Source: Haematospirillum jordaniae (GTDB lineage Bacteria > Pseudomonadota > Alphaproteobacteria > Rhodospirillales > Rhodospirillaceae). Taken from it: a stretch of DNA of 64,000 bases. How positions within the stretch are numbered: the stretch's first letter is position 1; every line of letters starts with the position of its first letter. The DNA lies in the NCBI RefSeq assembly GCF_001611975.1, contig NZ_CP014525.1, positions 173,501 to 237,500 of the forward strand, read 5' to 3'. A model generated the notes under the pieces. The model did not search any database, had not been told where the DNA came from, and saw only the letters and a list, made by a program, of their open reading frames with translations. Both the position numbers and the translations under genes were made by a program. Positions 8,895-18,128 of this stretch are shown here, one piece after another.

Positions 8895-8934
8895 AGTCTT
8901 ACTTTTCGCTCCTTATAGCGACAAGCCGGCGATA

Positions 8935-9135
8935 TTACACAGCAGCCTTACGTTCGTGAAGCACTGTTTTAACCCGGGCTATATCTTTTTTAACCTGCCG
9001 CTGACGGGAGGTGTTCTGAAGCTGTCCTGTAGCCTTCTGGAAACGCAGATTAAACTGCTCTTTCTTTAAGCCAACCAAGTGATCAATCAGTTGCTCGGGC
9101 GTCTTGTCACGCAACTCTTTCGCAATGCTCATCAT
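8935..9135 (-). CDS. rpmC: 50S ribosomal protein L29
   Basis: A 66-residue, two-helix protein near the exit tunnel that helps dock trigger factor and SRP. Family features: ELRDKTPEQLIDHLVGLKKE and LRFQKATGQLQNTSR. The start overlaps the rplP stop (TAATG); two tandem ATGs are available, at 9135 and 9132. Confidence 0.97.
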   Translation of the reverse strand: MMSIAKELRDKTPEQLIDHLVGLKKEQFNLRFQKATGQLQNTSRQRQVKKDIARVKTVLHERKAAV

Positions 9136-9554
9136 TACGCCTCTCCACCCAAACGAGTAACGAACTTCGTCTTGATCGGAAGCTTGGCATCAGCCAGTTC
9201 AAGAGCGTGCCGAGCCACATCTTCCGATACGCCATCAATCTCAAACATAACGCGCCCAGGATGAACGCGAGCGACCCAGTATTCAGGCGCACCTTTTCCC
9301 GATCCCATGCGGACTTCAGCAGGCTTCCTGGAAACAGGGAGGTCAGGGAAAATTCTAATCCACACGCGACCTTGGCGCTTCATAGCGCGGGTCACAGCAC
9401 GGCGAGCAGCCTCAATCTGGCGCGCGGTAATACGCTCTGGCTCCAGAGCCTTCAGGCCAAACTGGCCGAAGTTCAGGCTAAATCCACCTTTGGCATTTCC
9501 GTGGATCCTGCCTTTATGCGCCTTGCGGAACTTTGTACGTTTCGGCGAAAGCAT
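9135..9554 (-). CDS. rplP: 50S ribosomal protein L16
   Basis: A 139-residue protein beginning MLSPKRTKFRKAHKGR. It sits at the A-site side of the peptidyl-transferase centre, positioning the aminoacyl-tRNA. Conserved internal segments RIFPDLPVSRKPAEVRMG and GKGAPEYWVARVHPGR are present. Coupled to rpmC by a one-base overlap. Confidence 0.98.
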   Translation of the reverse strand: MLSPKRTKFRKAHKGRIHGNAKGGFSLNFGQFGLKALEPERITARQIEAARRAVTRAMKRQGRVWIRIFPDLPVSRKPAEVRMGSGKGAPEYWVARVHPGRVMFEIDGVSEDVARHALELADAKLPIKTKFVTRLGGEA

Positions 9555-9590
9555 TGTATTCGTCCTTTAGTTCACAGCAGGTGCGACAGC

Positions 9591-10268
9591 TCAACGAGCT
9601 GCCGCCTGCTCCTGGGCACGCCGCTCTTGAGCCATAGGATCGTGCTCAAGAATCTCACCCTTATAGACCCAAACCTTCACACCACAAGCCCCGTAGGTGG
9701 TGAATGCTGTAGCTTGGCCGTAGTCTAAATCCGCTCTCAAGGTATGAAGAGGAACCCGCCCTTCCCGATACCATTCGGTACGAGCAATTTCAGCCCCACC
9801 CAAACGTCCCGAGCTATTTATACGAATCCCTTCAACACCAAGACGCATTGCAGACTGGATCGCACGCTTCATCGCACGGCGAAACGCCACCCGCCGCTCC
9901 AGCTGACTGGTAATGCTTTCCGCAATCAACTGAGCATCTGTCTCCGGCTTGCGAATCTCGACGATATTGAGGTGCACTTCGCTTCCTGTCATCTTCGACA
10001 GATCGCTACGAAGCACCTCAATATCAGATCCTTTCTTCCCGATAACAACACCCGGACGAGCCGTATGTATTGTAATACGCGCCTTCTTGGCAGGACGCTC
10101 AATAATAATACGGGAGATACCTGCTTGATGCAGACGCTTCTTCAGGTACTTGCGAATGCGCAAATCAGCATGCAAAAGATCCGCGTAGTCGCCTTCCGCA
10201 AACCAGCGGCTATCCCAAGTCCTGTTAATACCAAGACGCAAGCCGATCGGATTTACTTTCTGACCCAT
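9591..10268 (-). CDS. rpsC: 30S ribosomal protein S3
   Basis: A 225-residue protein: N-terminal KH domain (about 40-110, with GVVIGKKGSDIEVLR) and C-terminal S3 domain with GVEGIRINSSGRLGGAEIA. S3 lines the mRNA entry tunnel and contributes to helicase activity. Its ATG overlaps the rplV stop by one base. Confidence 0.98.
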   Translation of the reverse strand: MGQKVNPIGLRLGINRTWDSRWFAEGDYADLLHADLRIRKYLKKRLHQAGISRIIIERPAKKARITIHTARPGVVIGKKGSDIEVLRSDLSKMTGSEVHLNIVEIRKPETDAQLIAESITSQLERRVAFRRAMKRAIQSAMRLGVEGIRINSSGRLGGAEIARTEWYREGRVPLHTLRADLDYGQATAFTTYGACGVKVWVYKGEILEHDPMAQERRAQEQAAAR

Positions 10269-10648
10269 TATTCAGACTCCTCGCGCTCACGCACCACGAT
10301 TGTAAGGTTCGAGAATGGCTTCAGGATCTTTCCAGTACGTCCACGAGCACGGGCACGCCAGCGCTTCATAACCATCGCCTTACCAACAAAGGCTTCAGCC
10401 ACAACCAGACGATCAACATCAAGTTGGTGGTTGTTCTCCGCATTGGCAATTGCAGACTGCAAAACCTTACGGACCTCGCCAGAAACACGGCGTGCATTGA
10501 ACATCAAGGAAGTCAAGGCTTTCTCGGCACTCAACCCACGAATGGACGACGCAACAACGTTCAGCTTTTGCGGACTGGTCCGTATAGTGGCAGCAAAGGC
10601 ACGGGCCTCATTATCTGCCAACGCACGCGGGGCATTAGGCTTACCCAT
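10268..10648 (-). CDS. rplV: 50S ribosomal protein L22
   Basis: L22 lines the polypeptide exit tunnel, and changes in its loop affect macrolide binding. The open frame runs 27 codons further upstream, but ATG at 10648 (MGKPNAPRALADNEA) gives 126 residues with AGAGGAA just upstream, so the longer start is rejected. The signature segment DRLVVAEAFVGKAMVMKRW and the tunnel loop RARARGRTGKILKP are present. Confidence 0.96.
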   Translation of the reverse strand: MGKPNAPRALADNEARAFAATIRTSPQKLNVVASSIRGLSAEKALTSLMFNARRVSGEVRKVLQSAIANAENNHQLDVDRLVVAEAFVGKAMVMKRWRARARGRTGKILKPFSNLTIVVREREESE

Positions 10649-10649
10649 G

Positions 10650-10928
10650 TTATTTCCTCTTCGCCTTCTTGTCCGCAGCATGCCCGTAATAAGTACGGGT
10701 TGGCGCAAATTCACCAAACTTGTGACCAACCATATTTTCGGTCACCAGAACGGGGACGAACTTGTGCCCATTGTGGACACCAAACGTAATACCGACAAAC
10801 TGCGGCAGAATGGTCGAGCGCCGAGACCAAGTCTTCACCACCTCATTCCTGCCGGAGCTGCGCACAGCATCGGCTTTCTTCAGCATATAACCGTCGACGA
10901 ACGGTCCCTTCAAAACAGAGCGAGCCAC
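10650..10928 (-). CDS. rpsS: 30S ribosomal protein S19
   Basis: A 92-residue protein starting MARSVLKGPFVDGYMLKKA; signature GHKFGEFAPTRTYYGHA. With S13 it forms the head of the small subunit and touches tRNA. It lies one base from rplV. Confidence 0.98.
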   Translation of the reverse strand: MARSVLKGPFVDGYMLKKADAVRSSGRNEVVKTWSRRSTILPQFVGITFGVHNGHKFVPVLVTENMVGHKFGEFAPTRTYYGHAADKKAKRK

Positions 10929-10940
10929 GTCCGTTCTCCG

Positions 10941-11780
10941 TTACTTCTTCTTGGCCTGATGACGTGACCGCATGATCAGTCTGTCAGTAGCCTTGTTGCT
11001 GCGGGTTTTCTTACCCTTCGTAGGCTTGCCCCACGGGGTAACTGGATGGCGACCACCGGAAGTACGGCCTTCACCACCACCATGCGGGTGATCAACGGGG
11101 TTCATTGCAACGCCACGCACATGTGGACGCCGACCAAGCCAGCGGCTTCTGCCAGCCTTCCCCAAATTTATGTTCTGATGGTCAGGGTTGGAGACGGCGC
11201 CAACAGTCGCCATACACTCGCCGCGCACCAAGCGCACTTCACCAGAGGATAGGCGCAACTGGGCATAACCAGCATCTTTACCAACCAACTGGACATAGGA
11301 TCCAGCTGAGCGTGCTATCTGCCCTCCCTTGCCTTGCTTCATCTCCACGTTATGCACAATCGTGCCAACGGGCATGTTCTTCAGAGGCATAGAATTACCG
11401 GGCTTAATGTCTGCCTTCTCAGCAGAAACAACGACATCGCCTGCCTTCAAACGCTGAGGAGCAAGGATATACGCCTGCTTTCCGTCTTCATACGTGATAA
11501 GAGCAATAAAAGCAGTCCGATTTGGATCGTATTCCAAGCGCTCGACAGTGGCACTCATACCGAGTTTTTCATTACGCTTGAAATCGACAATCCGGTAACG
11601 ACGCTTATGACCGCCACCGCGCTGCCACGAGGTAATACGCCCCGTATTGTTACGACCGCCAGACTTTGTCAGCCCCTCCGTCAGGGACTTGACAGGCTTC
11701 CCCTTCCACAATCCGGAACGATCCACCAGAACGAGCTGGCGCGTACTCGGCGTAACAGGGTTGAATGTTTTCAGTGCCAT
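10941..11780 (-). CDS. rplB: 50S ribosomal protein L2
   Basis: A 279-residue protein needed for subunit association and peptidyl-transferase activity. The N-terminal OB-fold and C-terminal SH3-like domain are both complete, with the highly conserved GVAMNPVDHPHGGGEGRTSGG near 220-240, including the catalytically implicated histidine. Confidence 0.98.
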   Translation of the reverse strand: MALKTFNPVTPSTRQLVLVDRSGLWKGKPVKSLTEGLTKSGGRNNTGRITSWQRGGGHKRRYRIVDFKRNEKLGMSATVERLEYDPNRTAFIALITYEDGKQAYILAPQRLKAGDVVVSAEKADIKPGNSMPLKNMPVGTIVHNVEMKQGKGGQIARSAGSYVQLVGKDAGYAQLRLSSGEVRLVRGECMATVGAVSNPDHQNINLGKAGRSRWLGRRPHVRGVAMNPVDHPHGGGEGRTSGGRHPVTPWGKPTKGKKTRSNKATDRLIMRSRHQAKKK

Positions 11781-11785
11781 AGACC

Positions 11786-12100
11786 TCAGACTCCCGTCAT
11801 CACATCGATAGACTGACCTTCAACAAGCCTGACCATGGCTTTCTTTACATCGGAACGCCGCCCGACGGTACCACGGAAACGCTTGAGCTTGCCCTTCGTG
11901 ATCGAGACATTAACCGCCCGAACCTTCACACCAAAAACACCCTCAACAGAAGCCTTAATCTCAGGCTTCGAAGCATCCAAGGGCACACGGAAGGTAACCT
12001 GACCGTATTCAGACGCCATAGTAGCCTTCTCGGTAATAACCGGGCTTTTTATGATGTCGTACATGCGCTCTTTCGAGACTTTGACTGCACGGCACTTCAT
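11786..12100 (-). CDS. rplW: 50S ribosomal protein L23
   Basis: A 104-residue protein at the tunnel exit that is the docking site for trigger factor and SRP. Features: SPVITEKATMASEYGQVTF and the RNA-binding KLKRFRGTVGRRSDVKKA. The chosen start overlaps the rplD stop by four bases (ATGA), typical of S10 operons; an internal ATG twelve codons later is possible. Confidence 0.97.
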   Translation of the reverse strand: MKCRAVKVSKERMYDIIKSPVITEKATMASEYGQVTFRVPLDASKPEIKASVEGVFGVKVRAVNVSITKGKLKRFRGTVGRRSDVKKAMVRLVEGQSIDVMTGV

Positions 12101-12714
12101 TTCAGGCGCTCCTCCAGCTTTTCAACAGCCGCACGAGTCAGAACAAGCGTATCCCGACGCAAGATGTCGTAAACATTGGCACCCTGAGTTGGCAAAAACG
12201 ACAGCCCTGGAATATTTGAGGCTGCGCGAGCAAACAGAGCATCGACCTCAGCACCATCAACAACCAGTACAGACGACCAGCCCAATGCCTTAACCTGAAG
12301 AGCCAAGTCCTTAGTCTTCCCAGTCACACCCGCAAAGTCGGCAACAACCAGTTTACCCTCACGCGCCTTTGCGGACAAAGCAGTCTTCAAACCAAGCTTC
12401 CTGAACTTTTTGTTCAGGTCATGCGCATGAGATCGCACAACAGGACCGAAGGCAACACCGCCACCCCTAAACTGGGTAGCACGCATTGACCCCTGACGAG
12501 CACGCCCGGTCCCTTTCTGCTTGAAAGGCTTGCGGGTTGTCCCAGAGACCATGGAAATGGTCTTCGTTTGATGCGTACCAGACTGACGCCGCGCAAGCTG
12601 CCAACGCACAACGCGCTGTAAAATATCGGAACGAACATCAAGGCCGAAAATATCATCGGGCAACTCGATAGTTCCTACTGCCTTATTTTCAAGGCTAATA
12701 ACGTCCAGCTTCAT
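12097..12714 (-). CDS. rplD: 50S ribosomal protein L4
   Basis: A 205-residue protein; the tunnel-reaching loop KPFKQKGTGRARQGSMRA (about 60-80) is intact. In gammaproteobacteria L4 represses its own S10 operon; whether it does so here is unknown. Six bases separate it from rplC. Confidence 0.98.
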   Translation of the reverse strand: MKLDVISLENKAVGTIELPDDIFGLDVRSDILQRVVRWQLARRQSGTHQTKTISMVSGTTRKPFKQKGTGRARQGSMRATQFRGGGVAFGPVVRSHAHDLNKKFRKLGLKTALSAKAREGKLVVADFAGVTGKTKDLALQVKALGWSSVLVVDGAEVDALFARAASNIPGLSFLPTQGANVYDILRRDTLVLTRAAVEKLEERLK

Positions 12715-12720
12715 GACAGC

Positions 12721-13446
12721 CTATTCCTTGCTCTCACTTCCGGCAGAATCCTCAGAAGAAGAGACTCCAGAAGAAACCTTGACACCGGCCGGCAAGGGAG
12801 CCCCTTCAGGTATTCCTTTCTTGACCGCATCACGAACCAAGACCCAACCCCCCTCGGAACCAGGGACGGCGCCCCTCACCAGAAGCAGGCCCCGCTCGGA
12901 ATCCGTAGAGACAATCTTCAAATTCTGCAAAGTCACGCGCTCAGCACCCAGATGGCCTGCCATCTTTTTGCCCTTGAACACACGACCGGGATCTTGACGG
13001 TTACCGGTTGATCCGTGAGATCTATGGGATACAGAGACGCCATGCGTCGCTTCAAGGCCACGGAAATTGTGGCGCTTCATTCCACCAGCAAAGCCCTTAC
13101 CGATAGAGGTGCCAACAACATCAACCAACTGACCAACAACGAAGTGATCAACAGACAACTCAACCCCTGAATCAAGAAGACACTCGGGACTAACTCGAAA
13201 CTCAGCAACTTTCTTGCGCGGCTCCACTTTTGCAGCAGCAAAGTGACCACGCATAGCTTTGGACACATTCTTAACCTTGGCAGTACCAACACCAAGCTGG
13301 ACCGCTGTGTAACCATCCCGATCCTGCGTGCGAACAGCGATGACATGACAGCCATCAACCTTCAGCACGGTAACCGGAACATGCTCACCTTCTGCGGTAA
13401 ACAGCCGGGTCATACCGACTTTCTGGGCGATAAGACCGGAGCGCAT
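12721..13446 (-). CDS. rplC: 50S ribosomal protein L3
   Basis: L3 lies near the peptidyl-transferase centre and is methylated by PrmB in many Proteobacteria. The frame is open eleven codons further upstream, but ATG at 13446 (MRSGLIAQKVGMTRLF) matches the family and has AAGGAAC upstream, giving 241 residues. The loop GFAGGMKRHNFRG and the following GSTGNRQDPGRVFKGKKMAGH are conserved. The acidic/serine-rich C-terminal tail (SSGVSSSEDSAGSESKE) is longer than in E. coli. Confidence 0.97.
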   Translation of the reverse strand: MRSGLIAQKVGMTRLFTAEGEHVPVTVLKVDGCHVIAVRTQDRDGYTAVQLGVGTAKVKNVSKAMRGHFAAAKVEPRKKVAEFRVSPECLLDSGVELSVDHFVVGQLVDVVGTSIGKGFAGGMKRHNFRGLEATHGVSVSHRSHGSTGNRQDPGRVFKGKKMAGHLGAERVTLQNLKIVSTDSERGLLLVRGAVPGSEGGWVLVRDAVKKGIPEGAPLPAGVKVSSGVSSSEDSAGSESKE

Positions 13447-13475
13447 TATTTCGTTCCTTGCATTGTTTATCACGC

Positions 13476-13784
13476 TCACAACTTAATTTGAACATCCACA
13501 CCGGCGGCCAAATCAAGCTTCATGAGCGCGTCGACGGTCTGCGGGGTTGGATTGAGAATATCCAACACACGCTTATAGGTACGGATCTCGAACTGCTCTC
13601 TCGACTTTTTATCAATATGCGGAGAGCGGTTCACGGTGAACTTTTCAATCCGGGTCGGCAGGGGGATAGGCCCCCGCACCTGGGCGCCAGTACGCTTGGC
13701 GGTATTAACAATCTCATAAGCACTTTGATCAAGCACACGGTGATCAAACGCCTTGAGGCGGATACGGATATTCTGGCTTTCCAT
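13476..13784 (-). CDS. rpsJ: 30S ribosomal protein S10 (NusE)
   Basis: A 102-residue protein, S10 of the 30S head, which also acts with NusB in antitermination. Signature: VRGPIPLPTRIEKFTVNRSP. It is the first gene of the classical S10 operon, but here it lies 141 nt after tuf with a large inverted repeat between them. Confidence 0.98.
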   Translation of the reverse strand: MESQNIRIRLKAFDHRVLDQSAYEIVNTAKRTGAQVRGPIPLPTRIEKFTVNRSPHIDKKSREQFEIRTYKRVLDILNPTPQTVDALMKLDLAAGVDVQIKL

Positions 13785-13826
13785 AGTGGCCTGACCCGAA
13801 CTCTTTCTTCAGTGGTGTGATAACCC

Positions 13827-13872
13827 GGCGCCCGGGGAAGAACGGCTTATACCGCATCTTTTCCCGGGCGCC
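13827..13872. promoter_or_regulatory. Long inverted repeat between tuf and rpsJ
   Basis: Perfect 10-bp arms GGCGCCCGGG (13827-13836) and CCCGGGCGCC (13863-13872) can be extended inward by three to four pairs. An 8-base T-run lies at 13877-13884, on the plus-strand side, so the terminator-like polarity is opposite to the flanking genes. In the tuf-to-rpsJ mRNA this would form a very stable stem in the rpsJ leader. Role unknown: mRNA processing, transcription pause, or a block to antisense transcription. Confidence 0.5.
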
Positions 13873-13902
13873 CACCTTTTTTTTGTCAAACAGCGAAGTT
13901 GT

Positions 13903-15117
13903 GGAACGACTTCGATTTTGGATTGTTACTTGTTAATTTTGGAGACGACGCCGGCACCGACGGTTCTGCCGCCTTCGCGGATGGCGAAGCGGAGACCTTC
14001 ATCCATGGCGATAGGGGCAATCAGGCGAACGCTGATACGGATATTGTCTCCAGGCATGACCATCTCAGTACCTTCCGGCAGTGCGATTGTTCCGGTCACG
14101 TCGGTGGTACGGAAGTAGAACTGCGGGCGGTAGTTGGAGAAGAACGGCGTATGACGGCCTCCTTCGTCCTTCGACAGAATATAGCATTCCGATTCAAACT
14201 CGGTATGCGGCGTAATCGAACCTGGCTTGGCCAGAACTTGGCCACGCACCACGTCATCGCGCTTCACGCCACGCAGCAGCGCACCGATATTGTCACCGGC
14301 CTCACCCTGGTCCAGAAGCTTGCGGAACATTTCAACGCCGGTACAGGTGGTCTTGGTGGTATCTTTCAGCCCAATGATCTCGACTTCGTCGTTGACCTTC
14401 AGGATACCGCGCTCTACACGACCGGTCGCAACGGTACCACGACCGGAGATCGTGAACACATCTTCAATCGGCATCAGGAACGGCAGGTCTTTCGGACGAT
14501 CCGGCTGCGGAATGTATTCATCAACAGCGCGCATCAGCTCCAGAATCGCTTCCTTGCCGATCTTTGGGTCGCTATCTTCCAGAACGGCCAACGCAGAGCC
14601 CTTGATGATGGGAATATCATCCCCGGGGAAGTCATACGAAGACAGAAGCTCGCGGATTTCCAGCTCAACCAGCTCCAGAAGCTCCGGATCGTCAACCTGA
14701 TCAACCTTGTTCAGGAACACAACCAAGGCCGGAACACCAACCTGACGAGCCAGAAGAATGTGTTCGCGGGTCTGCGGCATCGGACCATCTGCAGCCGAAA
14801 CAACCAGAATAGCGCCATCCATCTGTGCAGCACCGGTGATCATGTTCTTCACATAGTCAGCGTGACCCGGGCAGTCAACGTGCGCGTAGTGGCGGTTTGT
14901 CGTCTCATACTCAACATGGGCCGTCGAGATCGTAATACCGCGAGCGCGTTCTTCGGGGGCCTTGTCAATCTGGTCGTACGCGGAAAACGTAGCGCCACCC
15001 GTCTCAGCCAATACCTTCGTGATCGCCGCCGTCAATGACGTCTTACCATGGTCAACGTGGCCAATCGTGCCAACGTTGCAGTGCGGCTTCGTCCGCTCAA
15101 ATTTTGCCTTGCTCATT
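13903..15117 (-). repeat. tuf duplication, copy in the str operon
   Basis: This segment, including 23 nt beyond the tuf stop and one base before its start, repeats at 31111-32325 at a constant offset of 17208. The two translated proteins are identical and I saw no nucleotide difference in the lines compared. Sharp edges just outside the coding sequence suggest ongoing gene conversion. Confidence 0.85.
13926..15116 (-). CDS. tuf: Elongation factor Tu, copy 1
   Basis: A 396-residue GTPase that delivers aminoacyl-tRNA to the A site. Visible motifs: P-loop GHVDHGKTS, DCPGHADYVKNM (G3) and NKVDQVDD (G4), followed by beta-barrel domains 2 and 3. GGAG sits seven bases before the ATG. It is the fourth gene of the str operon and its protein is identical to that of the second copy at 31134-32324. 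Confidence 0.98.
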   Translation of the reverse strand: MSKAKFERTKPHCNVGTIGHVDHGKTSLTAAITKVLAETGGATFSAYDQIDKAPEERARGITISTAHVEYETTNRHYAHVDCPGHADYVKNMITGAAQMDGAILVVSAADGPMPQTREHILLARQVGVPALVVFLNKVDQVDDPELLELVELEIRELLSSYDFPGDDIPIIKGSALAVLEDSDPKIGKEAILELMRAVDEYIPQPDRPKDLPFLMPIEDVFTISGRGTVATGRVERGILKVNDEVEIIGLKDTTKTTCTGVEMFRKLLDQGEAGDNIGALLRGVKRDDVVRGQVLAKPGSITPHTEFESECYILSKDEGGRHTPFFSNYRPQFYFRTTDVTGTIALPEGTEMVMPGDNIRISVRLIAPIAMDEGLRFAIREGGRTVGAGVVSKINK

Positions 15118-15151
15118 GTCTACTCCATCAGGCCGTAAGGCCACGCTTTCA

Positions 15152-17230
15152 TCAACCAGCCAACTTGGCCTTGATTTCTTCGGAAACGTTATTCGGTACT
15201 TCAGCGTATTTATCAAACACCATGCTGTACTGGGCACGTCCTTGGGACATCCCGCGCAGGGTATTCACATAGCCAAACATATTCGCCAAGGGAACAGATG
15301 CATCAACAACACGGGCATTGCCACGTTGATCCATACCACTAACTTGGCCACGACGAGAGTTAAGATCCCCAATGATATCACCAAGATACTCATCAGGAGT
15401 GACGACCTCAACCTTCATTACGGGCTCAAGCAAGCGAGGCCCCGCATTTGGCATAGCCTCACGGAAAGCAGCACGTGCCGCAATCTCGAAAGCAAGCACA
15501 CTGGAGTCAACGTCGTGGTATCCACCATCAGTCAACGTAACCTTGAAATCCGTAACAGGAAAACCAACAATCGTGCCGGTATCCATAGCGGAACGCAGGC
15601 CTTTCTCGACACCCGGGATATATTCTTTTGGAACTGCACCACCAACAATGGCGCTTTCAAAAACAAACCCTGAACCAGGCTCCAACGGCTCAAACCTCAA
15701 TTGGATCTTGGCAAATTGCCCCGTCCCACCAGATTGTTTTTTGTGCGTATAATCACAAATGTACGTCTTTGAGATCGTTTCGCGGTATGCAACCTGCGGC
15801 GCACCCACATTTGCATCGACCTTGAACTCGCGACGCATACGATCAACAATAATCTCAAGGTGCAGCTCGCCCATTCCCTTGATCACGGTCTGACCCGATT
15901 CTTGATCACTGGATACACGGAAAGAGGGGTCTTCGGCAGCCAAGCGCGCCAAAGCCATTCCCATTTTCTCCATATCCGCCTTGGTCTTGGGCTCAACAGC
16001 AACCTCGATAACGGGTTCGGGGAACTCCATACGCTCCAGAATCACTGGCTTAACGGGATCGCAAAGCGTATCCCCGGTCGTTGTATCCTTCAATCCAACA
16101 ACAGCTACGATATCTCCTGCAGAGGCGACTTTTATTTCTTCACGATTGTTTGCATGCATCAAAAGCATGCGACCAATACGCTCACGCTTTTCCTTGACCG
16201 TATTCATAACATACGATCCAGACTCAAGGATACCGGAGTAAATGCGAACAAACGTCAGAGAGCCAACGAATGGATCATTCATGATCTTGAATGCAAGTGC
16301 CGAGAAAGGCTCTGCATCAGACGACTGACGCGTAACTTCAGTTTCGCCATCAACCAGAACCCCCTTAATAGCCGGCACATCAACCGGAGCAGGAAGGAAG
16401 TCAATGACAGCATCCAGCATAGTCTGGACACCCTTGTTCTTGAAGGCCGAACCACACAGAACAGGGACAAAACGACGCTCGATCGTTCCTTTGCGAATAC
16501 AGGCTTTCAGCGTATCCTCATCAGGCTCATCGCCCTCCAGATACGCTTCCATCACAGCATCATCAACCTCAACCGCTGTCTCCAGCAGCTTTTCACGGTA
16601 TTCTGCAGCCTTGCCCTTCAGGTCATCAGGGATATCGACGTATTCATACGCCGCACCAAGATCGTCACCCTTCCAGACAACAGCCTGCATCTTGACGAGA
16701 TCAACAATGCCAGCAAAATCCGATTCCACACCGATCGGAAGATTAACAACTAAAGGCACTGCTCCCAGCCGATCAACAATCATGTCAACGCAGCGATAGA
16801 AGTTCGCACCCATGCGGTCCATTTTATTGACAAAACACATACGTGGAACGCCGTATTTGTCAGCCTGACGCCAGACGGTTTCTGACTGCGGCTCGACACC
16901 GGCCACAGAGTCAAAAACGGTTACTGCGCCATCCAGAACGCGCAGGGAGCGCTCAACTTCAATCGTGAAATCAACGTGGCCTGGCGTATCAATAATGTTA
17001 ATACGATGATCTTTCCAGAAGCACGTGGTAGCAGCAGAAGTAATGGTAATACCACGCTCCTGCTCCTGTTCCATCCAGTCCATGGTCGCAGCACCTTCAT
17101 GGACTTCGCCAATCTTGTGCGACTTTCCCGTGTAATACAGGATGCGTTCAGTTGTTGTCGTTTTACCGGCATCAATGTGCGCCATGATACCAATGTTACG
17201 ATATCTCTCAAGCGGAGTTTCACGCTTCAT
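15152..17230 (-). CDS. fusA: Elongation factor G
   Basis: A 692-residue translocation GTPase. It begins MKRETPLERYRNIGIMAHI; the P-loop is AHIDAGKTT, followed by DTPGHVDF and NKMDRMGA. Domains II-V continue to the C-terminal GYVNTLRGMSQGRAQYSM. It drives tRNA/mRNA movement and ribosome recycling. Position between rpsG and tuf is the standard str order. Confidence 0.98.
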   Translation of the reverse strand: MKRETPLERYRNIGIMAHIDAGKTTTTERILYYTGKSHKIGEVHEGAATMDWMEQEQERGITITSAATTCFWKDHRINIIDTPGHVDFTIEVERSLRVLDGAVTVFDSVAGVEPQSETVWRQADKYGVPRMCFVNKMDRMGANFYRCVDMIVDRLGAVPLVVNLPIGVESDFAGIVDLVKMQAVVWKGDDLGAAYEYVDIPDDLKGKAAEYREKLLETAVEVDDAVMEAYLEGDEPDEDTLKACIRKGTIERRFVPVLCGSAFKNKGVQTMLDAVIDFLPAPVDVPAIKGVLVDGETEVTRQSSDAEPFSALAFKIMNDPFVGSLTFVRIYSGILESGSYVMNTVKEKRERIGRMLLMHANNREEIKVASAGDIVAVVGLKDTTTGDTLCDPVKPVILERMEFPEPVIEVAVEPKTKADMEKMGMALARLAAEDPSFRVSSDQESGQTVIKGMGELHLEIIVDRMRREFKVDANVGAPQVAYRETISKTYICDYTHKKQSGGTGQFAKIQLRFEPLEPGSGFVFESAIVGGAVPKEYIPGVEKGLRSAMDTGTIVGFPVTDFKVTLTDGGYHDVDSSVLAFEIAARAAFREAMPNAGPRLLEPVMKVEVVTPDEYLGDIIGDLNSRRGQVSGMDQRGNARVVDASVPLANMFGYVNTLRGMSQGRAQYSMVFDKYAEVPNNVSEEIKAKLAG

Positions 17231-17257
17231 AATGAGACCCTGTACCTTCTATTCACG

Positions 17258-17728
17258 TTACCAGCGGTAATGAGAGAAGGCCTTATTGGCCTCTGCCATA
17301 CGATGGGTATCTTCACGCTTCTTGACAGCACCGCCACGATTGTTGGCAGCATCCAGAAGCTCACCGGAAAGACGATCAATCATCGTGGATTCAGAACGCT
17401 TGCGCGCAAAGTCCGCCAACCAACGGAAGGCCAGTGCTTGGCGACGTTCGGGCCGCACCTCAACGGGAACCTGGTAGGTCGCACCGCCAACGCGGCGGGA
17501 ACGCACCTCAACAGAGGGCTTTATATTATCAACCGCACCATGGAACAGCTGCACAGGATCAGAGCCTGACTTGGCACCGATCTTGTCCAAAGCACCGTAG
17601 ACAATCTTTTCAGCAACAGCCTTCTTGCCATCCAGCATGATGGAATTGATGAACTTGGCGATTACAAGATCACCAAATTTCGCATCGGGCAGAATTTCGC
17701 GCTTTTCAGCTCTATGACGACGAGACAT
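17258..17728 (-). CDS. rpsG: 30S ribosomal protein S7
   Basis: A 156-residue protein that organises the 3' major domain of 16S rRNA and contacts E-site tRNA. The N-terminus MSRRHRAEKREILPD and the signature GDLVIAKFINSIMLDGKKA are intact. In E. coli S7 represses the str operon. Confidence 0.98.
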   Translation of the reverse strand: MSRRHRAEKREILPDAKFGDLVIAKFINSIMLDGKKAVAEKIVYGALDKIGAKSGSDPVQLFHGAVDNIKPSVEVRSRRVGGATYQVPVEVRPERRQALAFRWLADFARKRSESTMIDRLSGELLDAANNRGGAVKKREDTHRMAEANKAFSHYRW

Positions 17729-17756
17729 GGGTTATATTTCCCTGGAACCTGAGGAC

Positions 17757-18128
17757 TTACTTCGGACGCTTCGCGCCATACTTCGAGCGACGCTGCTTGC
17801 GATCCTTCACGCCCTGGGTATCCAGGGTACCGCGGATGATATGGTAACGAACACCCGGCAAGTCAGGCACGCGCCCGCCGCGCGCCAGAACGACAGAGTG
17901 CTCCTGAAGGTTATGACCCTCACCAGGAATATAGGCCGTCACTTCAAAGCCATTGGTCAGACGAAGACGCGCCACTTTACGAAGCGCCGAGTTCGGCTTT
18001 TTCGGGGTCGTCGTATAAACACGGGTACAAACGCCACGTTTCTGTGGACAACCCTGCATAGCCGGGGCCTTGTTCCGTTTTACAGCCGGCTGGCGGCCTT
18101 GACGGACCAGCTGATTGATTGTCGGCAT
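17757..18128 (-). CDS. rpsL: 30S ribosomal protein S12
   Basis: A 123-residue decoding-centre protein, the target of streptomycin-resistance mutations. The loops TTPKKPNSALRKVARLRL and the PGEGHNLQEHSVVLARGG segment are present; the residues at the classical positions are lysines (KPNSAL and RGGRVPDLPGVRYH contexts), so no resistance substitution is apparent. First gene of the str operon. Confidence 0.98.
   Translation of the reverse strand: MPTINQLVRQGRQPAVKRNKAPAMQGCPQKRGVCTRVYTTTPKKPNSALRKVARLRLTNGFEVTAYIPGEGHNLQEHSVVLARGGRVPDLPGVRYHIIRGTLDTQGVKDRKQRRSKYGAKRPK

Noticed and set aside
13899..15038. A long plus-strand frame opposite tuf (and its twin at 31131-32246)
   Set aside because: Antisense shadow caused by biased codon use in tuf; it appears in both copies only because the gene is duplicated.
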